The notes under the pieces: generated by a model
What the model was told of the DNA's origin: nothing
The model's input: only the letters and a program-made list of their open reading frames with translations
Databases searched by the model: none
Shown here: positions 49,386 through 59,334 of the stretch, in pieces
Numbering within the stretch: position 1 is the stretch's first letter
Layout of the letters: every line of letters starts with the position of its first letter
Assembly: GCF_002949795.1 (NCBI RefSeq)
Contig: NZ_CP026692.1
Span: forward strand, 4,014,545-4,078,544
Direction: 5' to 3'
DNA length: 64,000 bases
From: Nostoc sp. 'Lobaria pulmonaria (5183) cyanobiont'
Lineage (GTDB): Bacteria > Cyanobacteriota > Cyanobacteriia > Cyanobacteriales > Nostocaceae
Position numbers and translations under genes: made by a program

Positions 49386-49443
49386 ATTTTAGATTTTGGA
49401 TTTTGGATTGAATCTAAAATCTCAAATCCAAAACCCAAAATTT
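49386..49443. repeat. GATTTTG-type inverted repeats in the psaA-psaB spacer
   Basis: GATTTTAGATTTTGGATTTTGG is mirrored by AATCTAAAATC...AATCCAAAAC. The spacer between psaA and psaB can thus form a long hairpin that might tune psaB expression. Confidence 0.7.
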
Positions 49444-49452
49444 TGCTGATTG

Positions 49453-51711
49453 CTACCCTACTGAAAGGATGTGTGCATGGAAGAATGCCCAAGTTGTGGC
49501 AATTCCTCCTAAGAGGTAGTGAGCTACCCCTACAGCCCGACCCTGAATAATGCTCAGAGCGCGAGGCTGAATTGCTGGAGCTACCTTCAGTTTATTATGT
49601 GCCCAAACAATGGACTCAATCAGTTCTTGCCAGTAGCCACGACCACTGAACAGGAACATCAAGCTGAATGCCCAAACAAAGTGAGCGCCTAAGAACATGA
49701 GTCCATAGGCAGATAGCGCACTGCCGTAGGAATTGATGACTTGTGTAGCTTGTGCCCACAAGAAGTCTCGCAACCAACCGTTGATGGTAATTGCACTTTG
49801 GGCGAAGTTACCACCAGTGATGTGAGTTACAGTACCATCTGCATCTACGGTTCCCCAGACATCTGATTGCATCTTCCAGCTGAAGTGGAAAATTACAATA
49901 GACAAGGAGTTGTACATCCAGAAGAGTCCGAGGAATACGTGATCCCAACCAGAGACTTGACAGGTACCGCCACGACCGGGGCCGTCGCAAGGGAAGCGGA
50001 AGCCCAAGTTTGCCTTGTCTGGAATCAGACGAGAACTACGGGCGTACAGCACACCTTTAAGCAGAATTAGGACGGTGACGTGAATGGTGAAAGCGTGAAT
50101 GTGGTGAATTAGGAAGTCCGCTGTCCCCAAAACAATGGGTGCAGCTGCCACTTTTCCGCCAACAGCCAAGACACCGCCGCCAAAGACATAGCTAACTGGT
50201 TCTAGGGCATTGGGTGCAGTTGTACCAGGAGCCAAGGCATGGATATTTTGTATCCACTGGGCAAATACTGGCTGCAATTGAATCCCTGTATCAGAGAACA
50301 AGTCTTGAGGACGACCCAATGCACGCATTGTGTCGTTGTGGATGTAAAGTCCAAAGCTATGGAAGCCGAGGAAAATACACACCCAGTTCAGGTGAGAAAT
50401 AATCGCGTCACGGTGACGAATCACCCGATCCAGCAAGTTGTTTTGATTCACAACTGGATCGTAATCCCGCACCATGAATATGGCAGCGTGAGCCGCACCG
50501 CCGACTATACAGAATGCACCAATCCACATGTGGTGGGTGAAGATGCACAACTGCGTAGCATAGTCAGTTGCCAAATATGGATAGGGGGGCATCGCGTACA
50601 TGTGATGCGCGATGATGATGGTCAGCGAACCCAAGAAGGCCAGGTTAGTAGCCAGTTGAGCGTGCCAAGATGTGGTCAGGTTTTCGTAGAGACCTTTGTG
50701 ACCTTCACCGGTGAAAGGACCTTTGTGGTTTTCGAGGATCTCTTTAATGCTGTGACCAATACCCCAGTTAGTACGGTATTGATGACCAGCAACGATAAAC
50801 AGAACTGCGATCGCTAAGTGGTGATGAGAAATATCAGTCATCCACAAGCCGCCTGTTACTGGGTTCAGACCGCCCTTGAAGGTCAGGAAGTCAGCATACT
50901 GACCCCAGTTCAAGGTGAAGAAAGGTGCTAAACCAGCAGCAAAGCTGGGATACAACTCCGTCAACAAGTCTTTGTTCAAGATGAACTCATGGGGCAGGGG
51001 TATGTCTTTAAGAGCAACGCCTGCATCCAAAAGCTTGTTGGTCGGTGCGGACACGTGGATTAAGTGACCTGCCCATCCCAAGGAACCACAACCTAGCAGT
51101 ACTTGCAAGTGGTGATTCAACATTGATTCCACATTCTGGAACCATTCCAGTTTGGGAGCGCGTTTGTGGTAGTGGAACCAGCCGGCAAATAGGAATAAGC
51201 CTGCTAATACCAAGCCACCGATCGCAGTTACGTAAAGCTGGAAGGAGTTTGTAATCCCCCAACCACGCCATACTTGGAACAAACCGGAGGTGATTTGAAT
51301 CCCGTGGAAACCACCGCCAACATCAGCGTTTAAAATGTCTTGTCCCACAATGGGCCAAACGACTTGAGCACTAGGCTTAACGTTTAACGGGTCACTTAGC
51401 CAAGCTTCATAGTTAGAAAACTTCGCGCCGTGGAAAATCATCCCGCTCAACCAAACCATCACTACGGCTAAGTGGCCAAAGTGGGCTGAGAATATCTTAC
51501 GGGATATATCTTCTAAATCGCTTGTATGTGTATCAAAATCATGGGCGAGTGCGTGCAGGTTCCAAATCCATGTGGTGGTTTTGGGACCTCTGGCTAAGGA
51601 TTTGTCAAAGTGTCCAGGTTGCGCCCATCTCTCGAATGAGGTTGGAACTGGATCGTTCTCGACGATTACTCTTGCCTTTTTTTCCTCTCGCTCCGGAGGA
51701 CTTATTGTCAT
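49453..51711 (-). CDS. psaA: photosystem I P700 chlorophyll a apoprotein A1
   Basis: 752 residues, starting [15 protein letters not shown], of normal length. It has the FX loop [15 protein letters not shown] and the many His-bearing helices ([19 protein letters not shown]). It is the first gene of psaAB and binds half of P700. In-frame internal starts were not considered. Confidence 0.98.
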   Translation of the reverse strand: MTISPPEREEKKARVIVENDPVPTSFERWAQPGHFDKSLARGPKTTTWIWNLHALAHDFDTHTSDLEDISRKIFSAHFGHLAVVMVWLSGMIFHGAKFSNYEAWLSDPLNVKPSAQVVWPIVGQDILNADVGGGFHGIQITSGLFQVWRGWGITNSFQLYVTAIGGLVLAGLFLFAGWFHYHKRAPKLEWFQNVESMLNHHLQVLLGCGSLGWAGHLIHVSAPTNKLLDAGVALKDIPLPHEFILNKDLLTELYPSFAAGLAPFFTLNWGQYADFLTFKGGLNPVTGGLWMTDISHHHLAIAVLFIVAGHQYRTNWGIGHSIKEILENHKGPFTGEGHKGLYENLTTSWHAQLATNLAFLGSLTIIIAHHMYAMPPYPYLATDYATQLCIFTHHMWIGAFCIVGGAAHAAIFMVRDYDPVVNQNNLLDRVIRHRDAIISHLNWVCIFLGFHSFGLYIHNDTMRALGRPQDLFSDTGIQLQPVFAQWIQNIHALAPGTTAPNALEPVSYVFGGGVLAVGGKVAAAPIVLGTADFLIHHIHAFTIHVTVLILLKGVLYARSSRLIPDKANLGFRFPCDGPGRGGTCQVSGWDHVFLGLFWMYNSLSIVIFHFSWKMQSDVWGTVDADGTVTHITGGNFAQSAITINGWLRDFLWAQATQVINSYGSALSAYGLMFLGAHFVWAFSLMFLFSGRGYWQELIESIVWAHNKLKVAPAIQPRALSIIQGRAVGVAHYLLGGIATTWAFFHAHILSVG

Positions 51712-52247
51712 TCGACCTCCTCTCTTGATAAGGAATGAGGAATCATGAATACCACAAAGTTAACCATTCCCACAAGCTCCAGAATTTTACTGAAGCCGCG
51801 ATGAAGACCCGATGTGGATAACTGTTTCTCGTTGAATTATAAAGTCTTCACTTGTACTTTGTTAGAGATATTTTAACAATAATTCAAACTTGCTCGAATA
51901 TTGCTGGAATTCATGCCTTAACTGGCTTTTAACTTCAAACTATTTGTCCAAAAGTCAATAGTTTATCTATTTAATTTACAAACAATAACAAATCGTAAAA
52001 TTTATGGTTTGGCTGTATGTAGTGGATGTCCCAGTTTTTACCGCTATTACTCATGAACATTTATGTCATATTTCAATTTTTGCAAGTAAAACACTGTAAA
52101 GAATATGACTTATTTTAAAATTTTCTGAAATATAAAGGAAAACTTATGGGATATGAGGCGGATTTCAGCTTTTGGGCTATAGTTCCAGATGGACAGTTTG
52201 AACCAAAATAATCTGTCAATTGTCGAAGACTATCACTGGTGCAACGC
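51712..52247 (-). promoter_or_regulatory. psaAB promoter and leader region
   Basis: About 535 AT-rich bases upstream of psaA, shared with the start of a plus-strand lipoprotein gene. GGAGGTCG lies just before the psaA ATG (on the minus strand, about 9 bases upstream). psaAB genes in cyanobacteria are light-controlled through long leaders; no specific box can be assigned by eye. Confidence 0.5.
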
Positions 52248-53954
52248 ATGAACTCGTGGCAGAAAAGGGTGTTAGAGAAGCTCCTCCCTCAGAGGTTCCC
52301 GATTCTCAGGTGGGTAATAACATTGGTGCTGGTATTAAGCTTGACCAGTTGCGGCGAAAAAGCCGACAGTCAGGAAGTATCTTCTGGCTATAGAGAAAAC
52401 TCCCCACAGATTTCTCAAATTTCCAAGCAATTTTCGGAAGTTTCCCCTCCATCTGTTATTCAAGAACTGCGTCCAATTTTGGAAGTTTATCAGCCACAAG
52501 TGACAATTGTTACTCCCAAAATTGATGAAGTTCTTCAAGACAACAAAGTTACAGCCAGTTTTCAGGTTAAGGATCTACCTATATTTAAAGATCCACAATT
52601 ACAACTGGGACCACATCTCCATGTAATTCTGGATAACCAACCTTATATTCCTGTTTACGACCTGAATCAACCCTTGGTTTTGCCAGACTTGTCTCCAGGT
52701 ACTCATACCCTGCGCGTCTTTGCCTCTCGTCCTTGGCATGAAAGCTTTAAGAATGAAGGAGCTTATGCCCAAACAATATTTCACGTCTTCACCAAAACCG
52801 ACGACAACACCTCAGATGCTAAATTACCCCTGCTAACTTACAGTCGTCCTCAAAGTAGCTACGGGGCAGAGCCAATCTTACTGGATTTTTATCTAACTAA
52901 CGCTCCCCTGCACCTCGTTGGTAAGGAAAACCCCAACGACGAGTTCAGTGATTGGCGCATCCGCGTCACAATTAATGGTGAAAGCTTTATTTTCGATCGC
53001 TGGCAAGCAGTTTACCTTAAGGGCTTCCGTCCAGGTAAAAACTGGGTAAAGCTAGAATTTCTCGATAATCAGGGAAATCCTGTCAAAAATGCCTTTAATA
53101 CTACAGTTAGATTGATTGACTACCAGCCAAAGGGTAAAGACACTCTATCGAGAATCGTGAGAGGAGAACTCACAGCAGATGAGGTGCGCCCTATTGTAGA
53201 CCAGAATTATAGAATTGCACCTAAACCTACACCCACGCCATCCGTTGAAAAAACACCTCAAATACAACCGAAGGTAGAAAAACAGCCGATTCCTGAAACT
53301 GAAGTTCCAGAAGATTCCAAAATTCAGCCAGAACAACCAAAATTGGAAGTTCCAACGGCTGCACCATCTCCCACTTTCTCTCCGACACCACCAAAAATTA
53401 TTGAGTCGCCAATACCAGAACCACAGCCAGAGGTAACGCCAACTCCTGAATCAACGCCGTTACCCGAAAAAATTGCGCCTCAGCCAACAAAATCTAGATT
53501 TGGCGGATTTTTTAACCGTGGGGCTGGTAAAGTTCCCACCCCACAAGCACCAGTTACACCATCTCCTAGTTTGCCACCTACGCTGCCAGAGATTATTGAG
53601 TCTCCAGCACCAGAAATAATTACACCAATACCAGAACCACAGCCAGAGGTAACACCAACTCCTGAATCTACACCGTTACCCGAAAAAATTGCGCCTCAGC
53701 CAACAAAATCTAGATTTGGCGGATTTTTTAACCGTCTAACGAATAAGACACCTACTCCGCAAGTAACAATTGTGCCATCTCCTAGCTTGCCACCCACGCT
53801 GCCAGAGATTATCGAGTCTCCTACACCAAAAATAATTACGCCACCAGCAGAACCACAACCAGAAGTAACGCCAACTCCTGAATCTACGTCGTTATCTAAA
53901 ACAACCGTTCCCGATCTAGAAAAACTAGAATTAACCAAAAATACTCAACTGTAA
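52248..53954 (+). CDS. lipoprotein with proline-rich tandem repeats
   Basis: About 568 residues from the ATG at 52248 (a GTG at 52239 is in frame). A lipobox LVLSLTSCG suggests a membrane-anchored lipoprotein. Residues 80-310 form a beta-rich domain (PHLHVILDNQPYIPVYDL, SPGTHTLRVFASRPWHES). The C-terminal 250 residues are Pro/Thr/Glu-rich, with about three units containing PEPQPEVTPTPESTPLPEKI and APQPTKSRFGGFFNR. Such tails may span the peptidoglycan. The last 24 bp overlap the convergent glsA gene. I cannot assign a function. Confidence 0.8.
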   Translation: MNSWQKRVLEKLLPQRFPILRWVITLVLVLSLTSCGEKADSQEVSSGYRENSPQISQISKQFSEVSPPSVIQELRPILEVYQPQVTIVTPKIDEVLQDNKVTASFQVKDLPIFKDPQLQLGPHLHVILDNQPYIPVYDLNQPLVLPDLSPGTHTLRVFASRPWHESFKNEGAYAQTIFHVFTKTDDNTSDAKLPLLTYSRPQSSYGAEPILLDFYLTNAPLHLVGKENPNDEFSDWRIRVTINGESFIFDRWQAVYLKGFRPGKNWVKLEFLDNQGNPVKNAFNTTVRLIDYQPKGKDTLSRIVRGELTADEVRPIVDQNYRIAPKPTPTPSVEKTPQIQPKVEKQPIPETEVPEDSKIQPEQPKLEVPTAAPSPTFSPTPPKIIESPIPEPQPEVTPTPESTPLPEKIAPQPTKSRFGGFFNRGAGKVPTPQAPVTPSPSLPPTLPEIIESPAPEIITPIPEPQPEVTPTPESTPLPEKIAPQPTKSRFGGFFNRLTNKTPTPQVTIVPSPSLPPTLPEIIESPTPKIITPPAEPQPEVTPTPESTSLSKTTVPDLEKLELTKNTQL

Positions 53955-54845
53955 CTCTTGCGCTAAAACTTCAACAAATGCGATCGCACCTACAGGATTT
54001 CCGATATTATCCAACCCAGGACTGTAGCAAGCGATCGCTCCCTCACCTGGTACTATTGCTACAAGCCCACCACCAATCCCTGATTTCATCGGTAGACCAA
54101 TCCTGACTGCAAACTCCGCAGAAGCTTCGTACAGTCCACAAGTTGACATTACAGTATTTACAATCCGGCGGTTTTGTGGGGATAAACAGCTATTTTCACA
54201 AGCTAGCAGTTTTCCCAACAAAGCTAAATCTTCAACTCGCCCAGAAAGACAGCATATTTGCTCATAAGTGTCAAGTGCTGTTTCAATATTTTCGAGATGA
54301 CCGGCTTGGGCGAGATAATTAGCGATCGCTTCATTGGCTTTTGAGCGGGTTAATCGCACTGAAGCCAGCATCACCTCATCTAAGCTTAGTTGGCAACCTG
54401 CTAATTGGTTGAGCCATTGACAAAAGAAAAGAGTGCGTTGATTAGCATCTTTTCCTGGTAATTTATCAGAGAGGGTAATTGCCCCACTATTAATCATCGG
54501 GTTGCGGGGATGCCCGCGATCGCTAATTAATTGTTCTAAAGAATTGAAGGGTGCATCTGATGGTTCCACCCCAACCCAGCCGAAAACCTTTTCTGCTCCT
54601 AGATGTTCTAGCAGATAAAGTAGAGAAAATGTCTTAATCACGCTCATTAGCGGGAAAACACGAGCTGTATCCCCAAAGCTGATAGTTTTCCCCGATTTAC
54701 AGCAGATATAAACTGCAAACCAACCAGAATTAGCTTTAGCTAATTGCGGAATGCGATCGGGAACTTGTCCTTGTTCAGCTTGGGTTTTCGCTTGTTGTAC
54801 CCAAGCTGATAACTCTGTGGTAATTAATCTATCAAGTCTTTTCAA
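53931..54845 (-). CDS. glsA: glutaminase
   Basis: 304 residues of the serine-dependent glutaminase family, which releases ammonia from glutamine. The S-x-x-K pair lies in PLMSVIKTFSLLYLL, and NPMINSGAITL plus MKSGIGGGLVAIVPGEGAI are family blocks. It has the usual length, no signal peptide, and stands alone. It overlaps the 3' end of the lipoprotein gene by 24 bp. Confidence 0.93.
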   Translation of the reverse strand: MKRLDRLITTELSAWVQQAKTQAEQGQVPDRIPQLAKANSGWFAVYICCKSGKTISFGDTARVFPLMSVIKTFSLLYLLEHLGAEKVFGWVGVEPSDAPFNSLEQLISDRGHPRNPMINSGAITLSDKLPGKDANQRTLFFCQWLNQLAGCQLSLDEVMLASVRLTRSKANEAIANYLAQAGHLENIETALDTYEQICCLSGRVEDLALLGKLLACENSCLSPQNRRIVNTVMSTCGLYEASAEFAVRIGLPMKSGIGGGLVAIVPGEGAIACYSPGLDNIGNPVGAIAFVEVLAQELQLSIFG

Positions 54846-54887
54846 AAGTGATATCCGCTAAAACCATTTCTAGTTTATGTAAAGCGG

Positions 54888-55667
54888 TTATTGTTGAGCG
54901 GGTTGATAGCGAACTTGCAACGTGACAAAAGCTTCTATTCTTTGTTCTCCAGCAACAACAGCCGTGTTGGCTAAATTCATTGGAGCCGCTTTCTGTATTA
55001 AGTCAGTCATTTCCATTGCTACTGGTATAGGTGGACGAGCACCGTTAATTTGAATGCTGACAATTTGCTGTTGCTTGAGTTGCAAAGCACTAAGAGCTGC
55101 ATCTGCTTGAGAGCGAGCATCTTTCGAGGCTGCATCGATCGCCTGTTTTTGTGCAGCAGCGATCGCCTCATCTGATGCTACTAATGTTACACCATCAATT
55201 CGTGTCGCTCCTGTTTTAATCGCTTCATCCAACAACGTGCCAATTTTTTCTGGGGCAATTTGGAAGCGGACAAGATTATTTGCATAATAGCCAATTATTT
55301 GGTTCCCATCTTTTTGGCTGTAGCGGGGATTTAGACTGATACTGGTGGTTTCTAATTTAGTCACATCTTGACGCGCTTTTAATAAGTTAACTACTGCTTG
55401 CGATCGCTTAGCAAGTTCCTGTTGAACAAATCCAGAAGTTTCACCCTGCACCTGAACGCCTAAACTGACTCGCGCATTTGTTTTGGGAATATCTATCATC
55501 CCTCGCCCAGAAACCACAAGTGTTTGAGATTGGAATGATATATTTGGCTCAACTCGGCTTTGAGCCGCTTGACAACCTACCAAACTCAACAAACATAAAG
55601 CAGGTAGCATCTGTAGTAAGGTTTTACCAAAATTAACTTTCAAACTTGCCAAATAATAGTAAGACAT
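54888..55667 (-). CDS. SIMPL-domain (DUF541) lipoprotein
   Basis: 259 residues from the ATG at 55667 (MSYYYLASL); an ATG at 55715 is also in frame. A lipobox LLSLVGCQA follows a hydrophobic stretch. The body shows the SIMPL pattern: VSGRGMIDIPKTNARVSLGV, Q-rich helix, RYSQKDGNQIIGYYANN and AAAQKQAIDAASKDARSQAD. SIMPL proteins are periplasmic or outer-membrane associated and the role is poorly known. It lies 42 bp from glsA and may share its transcript. Confidence 0.85.
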   Translation of the reverse strand: MSYYYLASLKVNFGKTLLQMLPALCLLSLVGCQAAQSRVEPNISFQSQTLVVSGRGMIDIPKTNARVSLGVQVQGETSGFVQQELAKRSQAVVNLLKARQDVTKLETTSISLNPRYSQKDGNQIIGYYANNLVRFQIAPEKIGTLLDEAIKTGATRIDGVTLVASDEAIAAAQKQAIDAASKDARSQADAALSALQLKQQQIVSIQINGARPPIPVAMEMTDLIQKAAPMNLANTAVVAGEQRIEAFVTLQVRYQPAQQ

Positions 55668-55847
55668 AACTGGAGCAGAAAATTTTTGTGCGTTTCTAAT
55701 ATGACACTTGGGCAATTGATAACTGCTAATGTTACAGTTTTGGAAACTGAAAAAATCGCCTTCTTGGATAATTTAAATCAAGCAGCTTTCAAAGGAACCG
55801 ATAGAAAACCGCCCGGATCAAAGTTTATTTTGTGCGTCTTAATTACA

Positions 55848-55890
55848 AATTACGTAGCTTGCTTCTCGCCGGAGGCGAGTATTACGAATT
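55848..55890. repeat. dispersed repeat upstream of the NHL-repeat gene
   Basis: ACGTAGCTTGCTTCTCGCCGGAGGCGAGTAT contains the CTCGCC-GGA-GGCGAG palindrome. It sits directly before the preferred start of the next gene and creates a false N-terminal extension. Confidence 0.7.
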
Positions 55891-55894
55891 ACCT

Positions 55895-57409
55895 ATGATT
55901 CCCCGTGTTAGAGCGCCAGAATTACCACAAAATTACTCTTGGCTCAATACCGATAAACCATTGTCTCTTAAACAATTCAAAGGTAGAGTCGTAATTTTAG
56001 ACTTTTGGACATACTGCTGTATCAATTGTCTGCATATCCTGCCAAACCTGAAATATTTAGAACAAAAATATAAAGATAGTCTTACTATTATCGGCGTTCA
56101 CTCTGCCAAATTTGACAACGAAAAGGAAACAGAAAATATTCGCCAAGCTATCCTGCGCTATGACATTGAACATTCTGTTGTCGTTGACAGTGGCTTTCGG
56201 ATTTGGGAAGAGTATGCTGTGCGTGCTTGGCCTACGTTAATCATTATTGATCCAGAAGGTTACGTGATTGGCCAGATTTCTGGTGAAGGAAACCGTGACA
56301 CTTTAGATGAGTTGATTCAAAAGTTAATTCAGCAACATCAAGACAAAGGCACAATTAATTTCCAAGAAATCAGCTTGACTTTAGAAAAACAGCGCCAACC
56401 ATTAATTACACCTTTAGCTTTTCCTGGTAAAGTTCTGGCTACCCAAGCAGGTTTGTTTATCGCTGACTCTGGACATCACCGCCTTGTTGTGAGTAGCTTT
56501 GATGGAGAAATTTTGTACTTAATTGGTACTGGAAAATCTGGCTTAACCGATGGTGCTTTTAACGAAGCGCAATTTTTTGCACCGCAAGGAATGGCTTATG
56601 ATGCCGAAAATCAGATTCTTTACCTTGCTGATACAGAAAATCATGCGCTGCGGCGAGTTGATTTAAAGCGCCAAATAGTCGAAACTATTGCGGGAACTGG
56701 CGAACAAAGCCGTAATATCCATCCTCATGGCGGTGCTGGTTTAGAAACCGCACTGAATTCCCCTTGGGATTTAGTGAAAGTAGGAAATACCCTATTTATT
56801 GCAATGGCTGGGCCGCATCAAATTTGGCAAATGGATTTAGAAACTGACATCATCAAAACTTATGCTGGTACTGGTGCAGAAGCGTGTATTGATGGTTCAC
56901 TTACCGAATCTGCCTTTGCCCAACCTAGCGGTATTACTAATAATGGGCAAGAATTATATATAGCTGACAGTGAAGTTAGTTCAATTCGTGGTATTGAAAT
57001 TGTCGAACCGTACCAAGTACGAACTATTTGCGGTAGTGGGGGTTTATTTGGTTTTGGCGATGTAGATGGACAGGCTGAAGATGTGCGTTTACAACACTGT
57101 TTAGGAGTGGAATACGCTCAGAATTTTTTGTGGGTGGCAGATACTTATAACCATAAAATTAAATTAGTAAGTCCTGGTGGTAATTGTCAAACAGTTTTGG
57201 GAAATGGTTCTGCTGGTTTACAAAATGGTCAAGGTAAAAATACTCAGTTTTTTGAACCTTCAGGATTGAGTGCTATGGATTCATATCTATATATTGCTGA
57301 TACCAATAATCATGCCATCCGCCGCGTAGATTTGAATACTTTTGAAGTGAAAACACTAGAATTTATTGGGTTATGTGCGCCAGATGTTTGTATTCCGCCG
57401 AATTTATAG
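55895..57409 (+). CDS. thioredoxin-like/NHL-repeat protein (NHLRC2-like)
   Basis: 504 residues from the ATG at 55895 (MIPRVRAPELPQN); the upstream GTG at 55832 is rejected because it reads through a repeat. A thioredoxin-like domain (residues 1-150) has the redox motif WTYCCINCLHILPNLKYL. The rest is an NHL beta-propeller with strands such as LYIADSEVSSIRG and NQILYLADTENHALRR. This two-part design is that of human NHLRC2 and bacterial homologues. The substrate is unknown. Confidence 0.92.
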   Translation: MIPRVRAPELPQNYSWLNTDKPLSLKQFKGRVVILDFWTYCCINCLHILPNLKYLEQKYKDSLTIIGVHSAKFDNEKETENIRQAILRYDIEHSVVVDSGFRIWEEYAVRAWPTLIIIDPEGYVIGQISGEGNRDTLDELIQKLIQQHQDKGTINFQEISLTLEKQRQPLITPLAFPGKVLATQAGLFIADSGHHRLVVSSFDGEILYLIGTGKSGLTDGAFNEAQFFAPQGMAYDAENQILYLADTENHALRRVDLKRQIVETIAGTGEQSRNIHPHGGAGLETALNSPWDLVKVGNTLFIAMAGPHQIWQMDLETDIIKTYAGTGAEACIDGSLTESAFAQPSGITNNGQELYIADSEVSSIRGIEIVEPYQVRTICGSGGLFGFGDVDGQAEDVRLQHCLGVEYAQNFLWVADTYNHKIKLVSPGGNCQTVLGNGSAGLQNGQGKNTQFFEPSGLSAMDSYLYIADTNNHAIRRVDLNTFEVKTLEFIGLCAPDVCIPPNL

Positions 57410-57632
57410 AATCATAATCTCACGCAAAGGCGCAAAAATGCAAAGAAAAACTCTGCGTATTTAGGTGAGATTTTAAAGAATAATGTTGTTGAGCAATCGC
57501 TTGATGCTGCTCAGATTGTTTCTTTACAGTTCATTATTCAGTATTTATACTAAATTACTGTTAATAAAACCCCAATATAATTTAGTAGTAAGTATAGACT
57601 GGCAACTTTGAATTGTCAGTATAGATATTGAT
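57410..57632. other. intergenic region, no gene recognised
   Basis: AT-rich gap with an inverted pair near 57417-57475 (AATCTCACGC.../...GTGAGATTTT) that resembles the one after hemB and may end the NHL gene transcript. Confidence 0.5.
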
Positions 57633-58013
57633 ATGAAAAATAAATTCATTCCTCTAGACTGTGGAGATGATGTCATTTTATTTGAGAATAATACTTATAA
57701 AGTAAGTAAGTTAAGAGAGTTAGTTATACGACAATTTATAAAAAAATGGCGTCAGGAAATTTGTACATATAAAACTCAAATTAAGAATGATTTAGTTGGT
57801 AGTTTGTTTAGCAGTATCTCTGCTGGAGACGAGTCTATACCCTTTAGTGAAATTAAACTAAATGCTGCCAAAGATTGTCAGGTTCTTAAAATTGATGGCA
57901 AAGGTTGGCAGAAAGGCAAATTAGAAATTAAAATATTTATATATCCTAATAGTCATAAACCAAATAGTGTATGTCTTGAATTTCATCCAGATGAACCTAT
58001 TGAGATAAAATAA
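57633..58013 (+). CDS. KGK-domain protein
   Basis: 126 residues. The tail KIDGKGWQKGKLEIKIFIYP carries the KGK motif of a cyanobacterial domain of unknown function; the front is VILFENNTYKVSKLREL. No membrane segment. It lies 16 bp before the DUF952 gene. Confidence 0.75.
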   Translation: MKNKFIPLDCGDDVILFENNTYKVSKLRELVIRQFIKKWRQEICTYKTQIKNDLVGSLFSSISAGDESIPFSEIKLNAAKDCQVLKIDGKGWQKGKLEIKIFIYPNSHKPNSVCLEFHPDEPIEIK

Positions 58014-58029
58014 CCTTGATACAAACAAC

Positions 58030-58380
58030 ATGAATACTATCCTCCACATCACCAAACGCCAACAATGGGAACAAGCAAAAAACATCGGTAGATATCGCGC
58101 TGATTCGTCAGACAAGGAAGGTTTTACGCATTGTTCAAAATCAACGCAAATACTCAAGGTTGCAAAGAGATTTTTTGATAATCAAAAAGAATTAGTACTA
58201 CTTTTTATTGATTCTGAAAAAGTCCAAGCTGAAATTCGCTATGAACCTGCTGAAATAGGAGAATTATTTCCTCACATTTATGGTGAGTTAAATATTGATG
58301 CTGTGTATCAGGTGATTGATTTTGAAGCTGGGGAAGATAGTTTATTTGAGTTGCCGCAAGAAGTTATAGATTTAAAATAA
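58030..58380 (+). CDS. DUF952-type protein
   Basis: 116 residues. It has the family pattern ILHITKRQQWEQAKNIGRYR, GFTHCSKSTQILKVAKRFF, LVLLFIDSEKVQAEIRYEP and FPHIYGELNIDAVYQVIDFE. DUF952 proteins resemble glutathione S-transferase-linked or ADP-ribosyl-type folds; function is not established. It follows the KGK gene by 16 bp and may be co-transcribed. Confidence 0.85.
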   Translation: MNTILHITKRQQWEQAKNIGRYRADSSDKEGFTHCSKSTQILKVAKRFFDNQKELVLLFIDSEKVQAEIRYEPAEIGELFPHIYGELNIDAVYQVIDFEAGEDSLFELPQEVIDLK

Positions 58381-58440
58381 CGTAGACGCTTCGGCTTGCC
58401 GCAGGCTACCGCAGAGGCGCAGAGGACACGGAGGAGGAGG
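58381..58440. repeat. GC-rich dispersed repeat
   Basis: CGTAGACGCTTCGGCTTGCCGCAGGCTACCGCAGAGGCGCAGAGG starts directly after the DUF952 stop. It belongs to the same family as the repeats at 19671, 23402 and 43191. Confidence 0.75.
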
Positions 58441-58533
58441 GATCGAGAGAATTTAAGCGATCGCTTTTTGGTTAGAGCATTTGCTACATCTCAAATTTAA
58501 GTAAAAACGAAGTTATTTAACAACTAAAATCCT

Positions 58534-59193
58534 ATGGTTACTCTTCAACTCAGCCAAATTCGAGTTCCACCAGGGCAAAGAATAATACTGGAAGATGTGA
58601 GTTGGCAAGTATTTGAAGCAATTCTCAACCAGTTAGGGGAACATCGCAGGAGCCGATTAGCATACAGCCAAGGAACTTTAGAAATTATGGCTCCATTACC
58701 AGAACACGAACGATCTAAGGTAATTATCGGAGACTTGGTGAAAGCTTTGTTAGATGAACTCAATCTGAATTGGGAGTCTTTAGGTTCAACTACCTTTAAA
58801 CGAAAAGATATAAGTGCAGGTATTGAACCCGATGATTGTTTTTATATTCAAAACTATAAGCTCATGATTGGCAAAGACAGGATCGACCTAACTGTTGATC
58901 CTCCTCCTGATTTAGCGATTGAAATTGATGTCACCTCTAAAACCCAAATTAGTGCCTACGAAGCGTTGAGAGTACCTGAAATTTGGCGATATGAAAGCAA
59001 AAACCTAGAAATTAGCTTGCTGCAAGGCAAACAATATGTGAAGTCTCTCATCAGCCCCACATTTCCTACTTTTTCTATCATGGAACTCATTCCCCGGTTT
59101 GTGGAAATGGCACGAACTACAGGAATGAGTTCAGGACTTAGAGTATTTCGACAATCGGTAAGAAAACAAATACAAGACAGCCAAGGCGAATAG
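58534..59193 (+). CDS. Uma2-family (PD-D/ExK) endonuclease-like protein
   Basis: 219 residues. Typical Uma2/DUF820 stretches are RLAYSQGTLEIMAPLPEHER, the PDDCFYIQN segment, and the predicted nuclease site DLTVDPPPDLAIEIDVTSKT, where Asp, Glu and Lys form the active centre. The family is very large in cyanobacteria, often in clusters and linked to transposons, and its role is unknown. No partner gene is seen. Confidence 0.88.
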   Translation: MVTLQLSQIRVPPGQRIILEDVSWQVFEAILNQLGEHRRSRLAYSQGTLEIMAPLPEHERSKVIIGDLVKALLDELNLNWESLGSTTFKRKDISAGIEPDDCFYIQNYKLMIGKDRIDLTVDPPPDLAIEIDVTSKTQISAYEALRVPEIWRYESKNLEISLLQGKQYVKSLISPTFPTFSIMELIPRFVEMARTTGMSSGLRVFRQSVRKQIQDSQGE

Positions 59194-59334
59194 AATTCGC
59201 GGGTACACAAACTCTCATCTGCCTCCGTGGACTAAGATCAAATCAAGGTTTTGCCTGGGTATATGCGATTTCTAACCGCCAAATTAAGGTATTCCGCGCT
59301 TTACTTAAAGAACGGGAATTAATCTAGAGCAATT

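Noticed and set aside
50239..50817. 192-residue plus-strand frame opposite psaA
   Set aside because: It is a shadow of the highly expressed psaA gene; composition and lack of a start signal argue against a gene.
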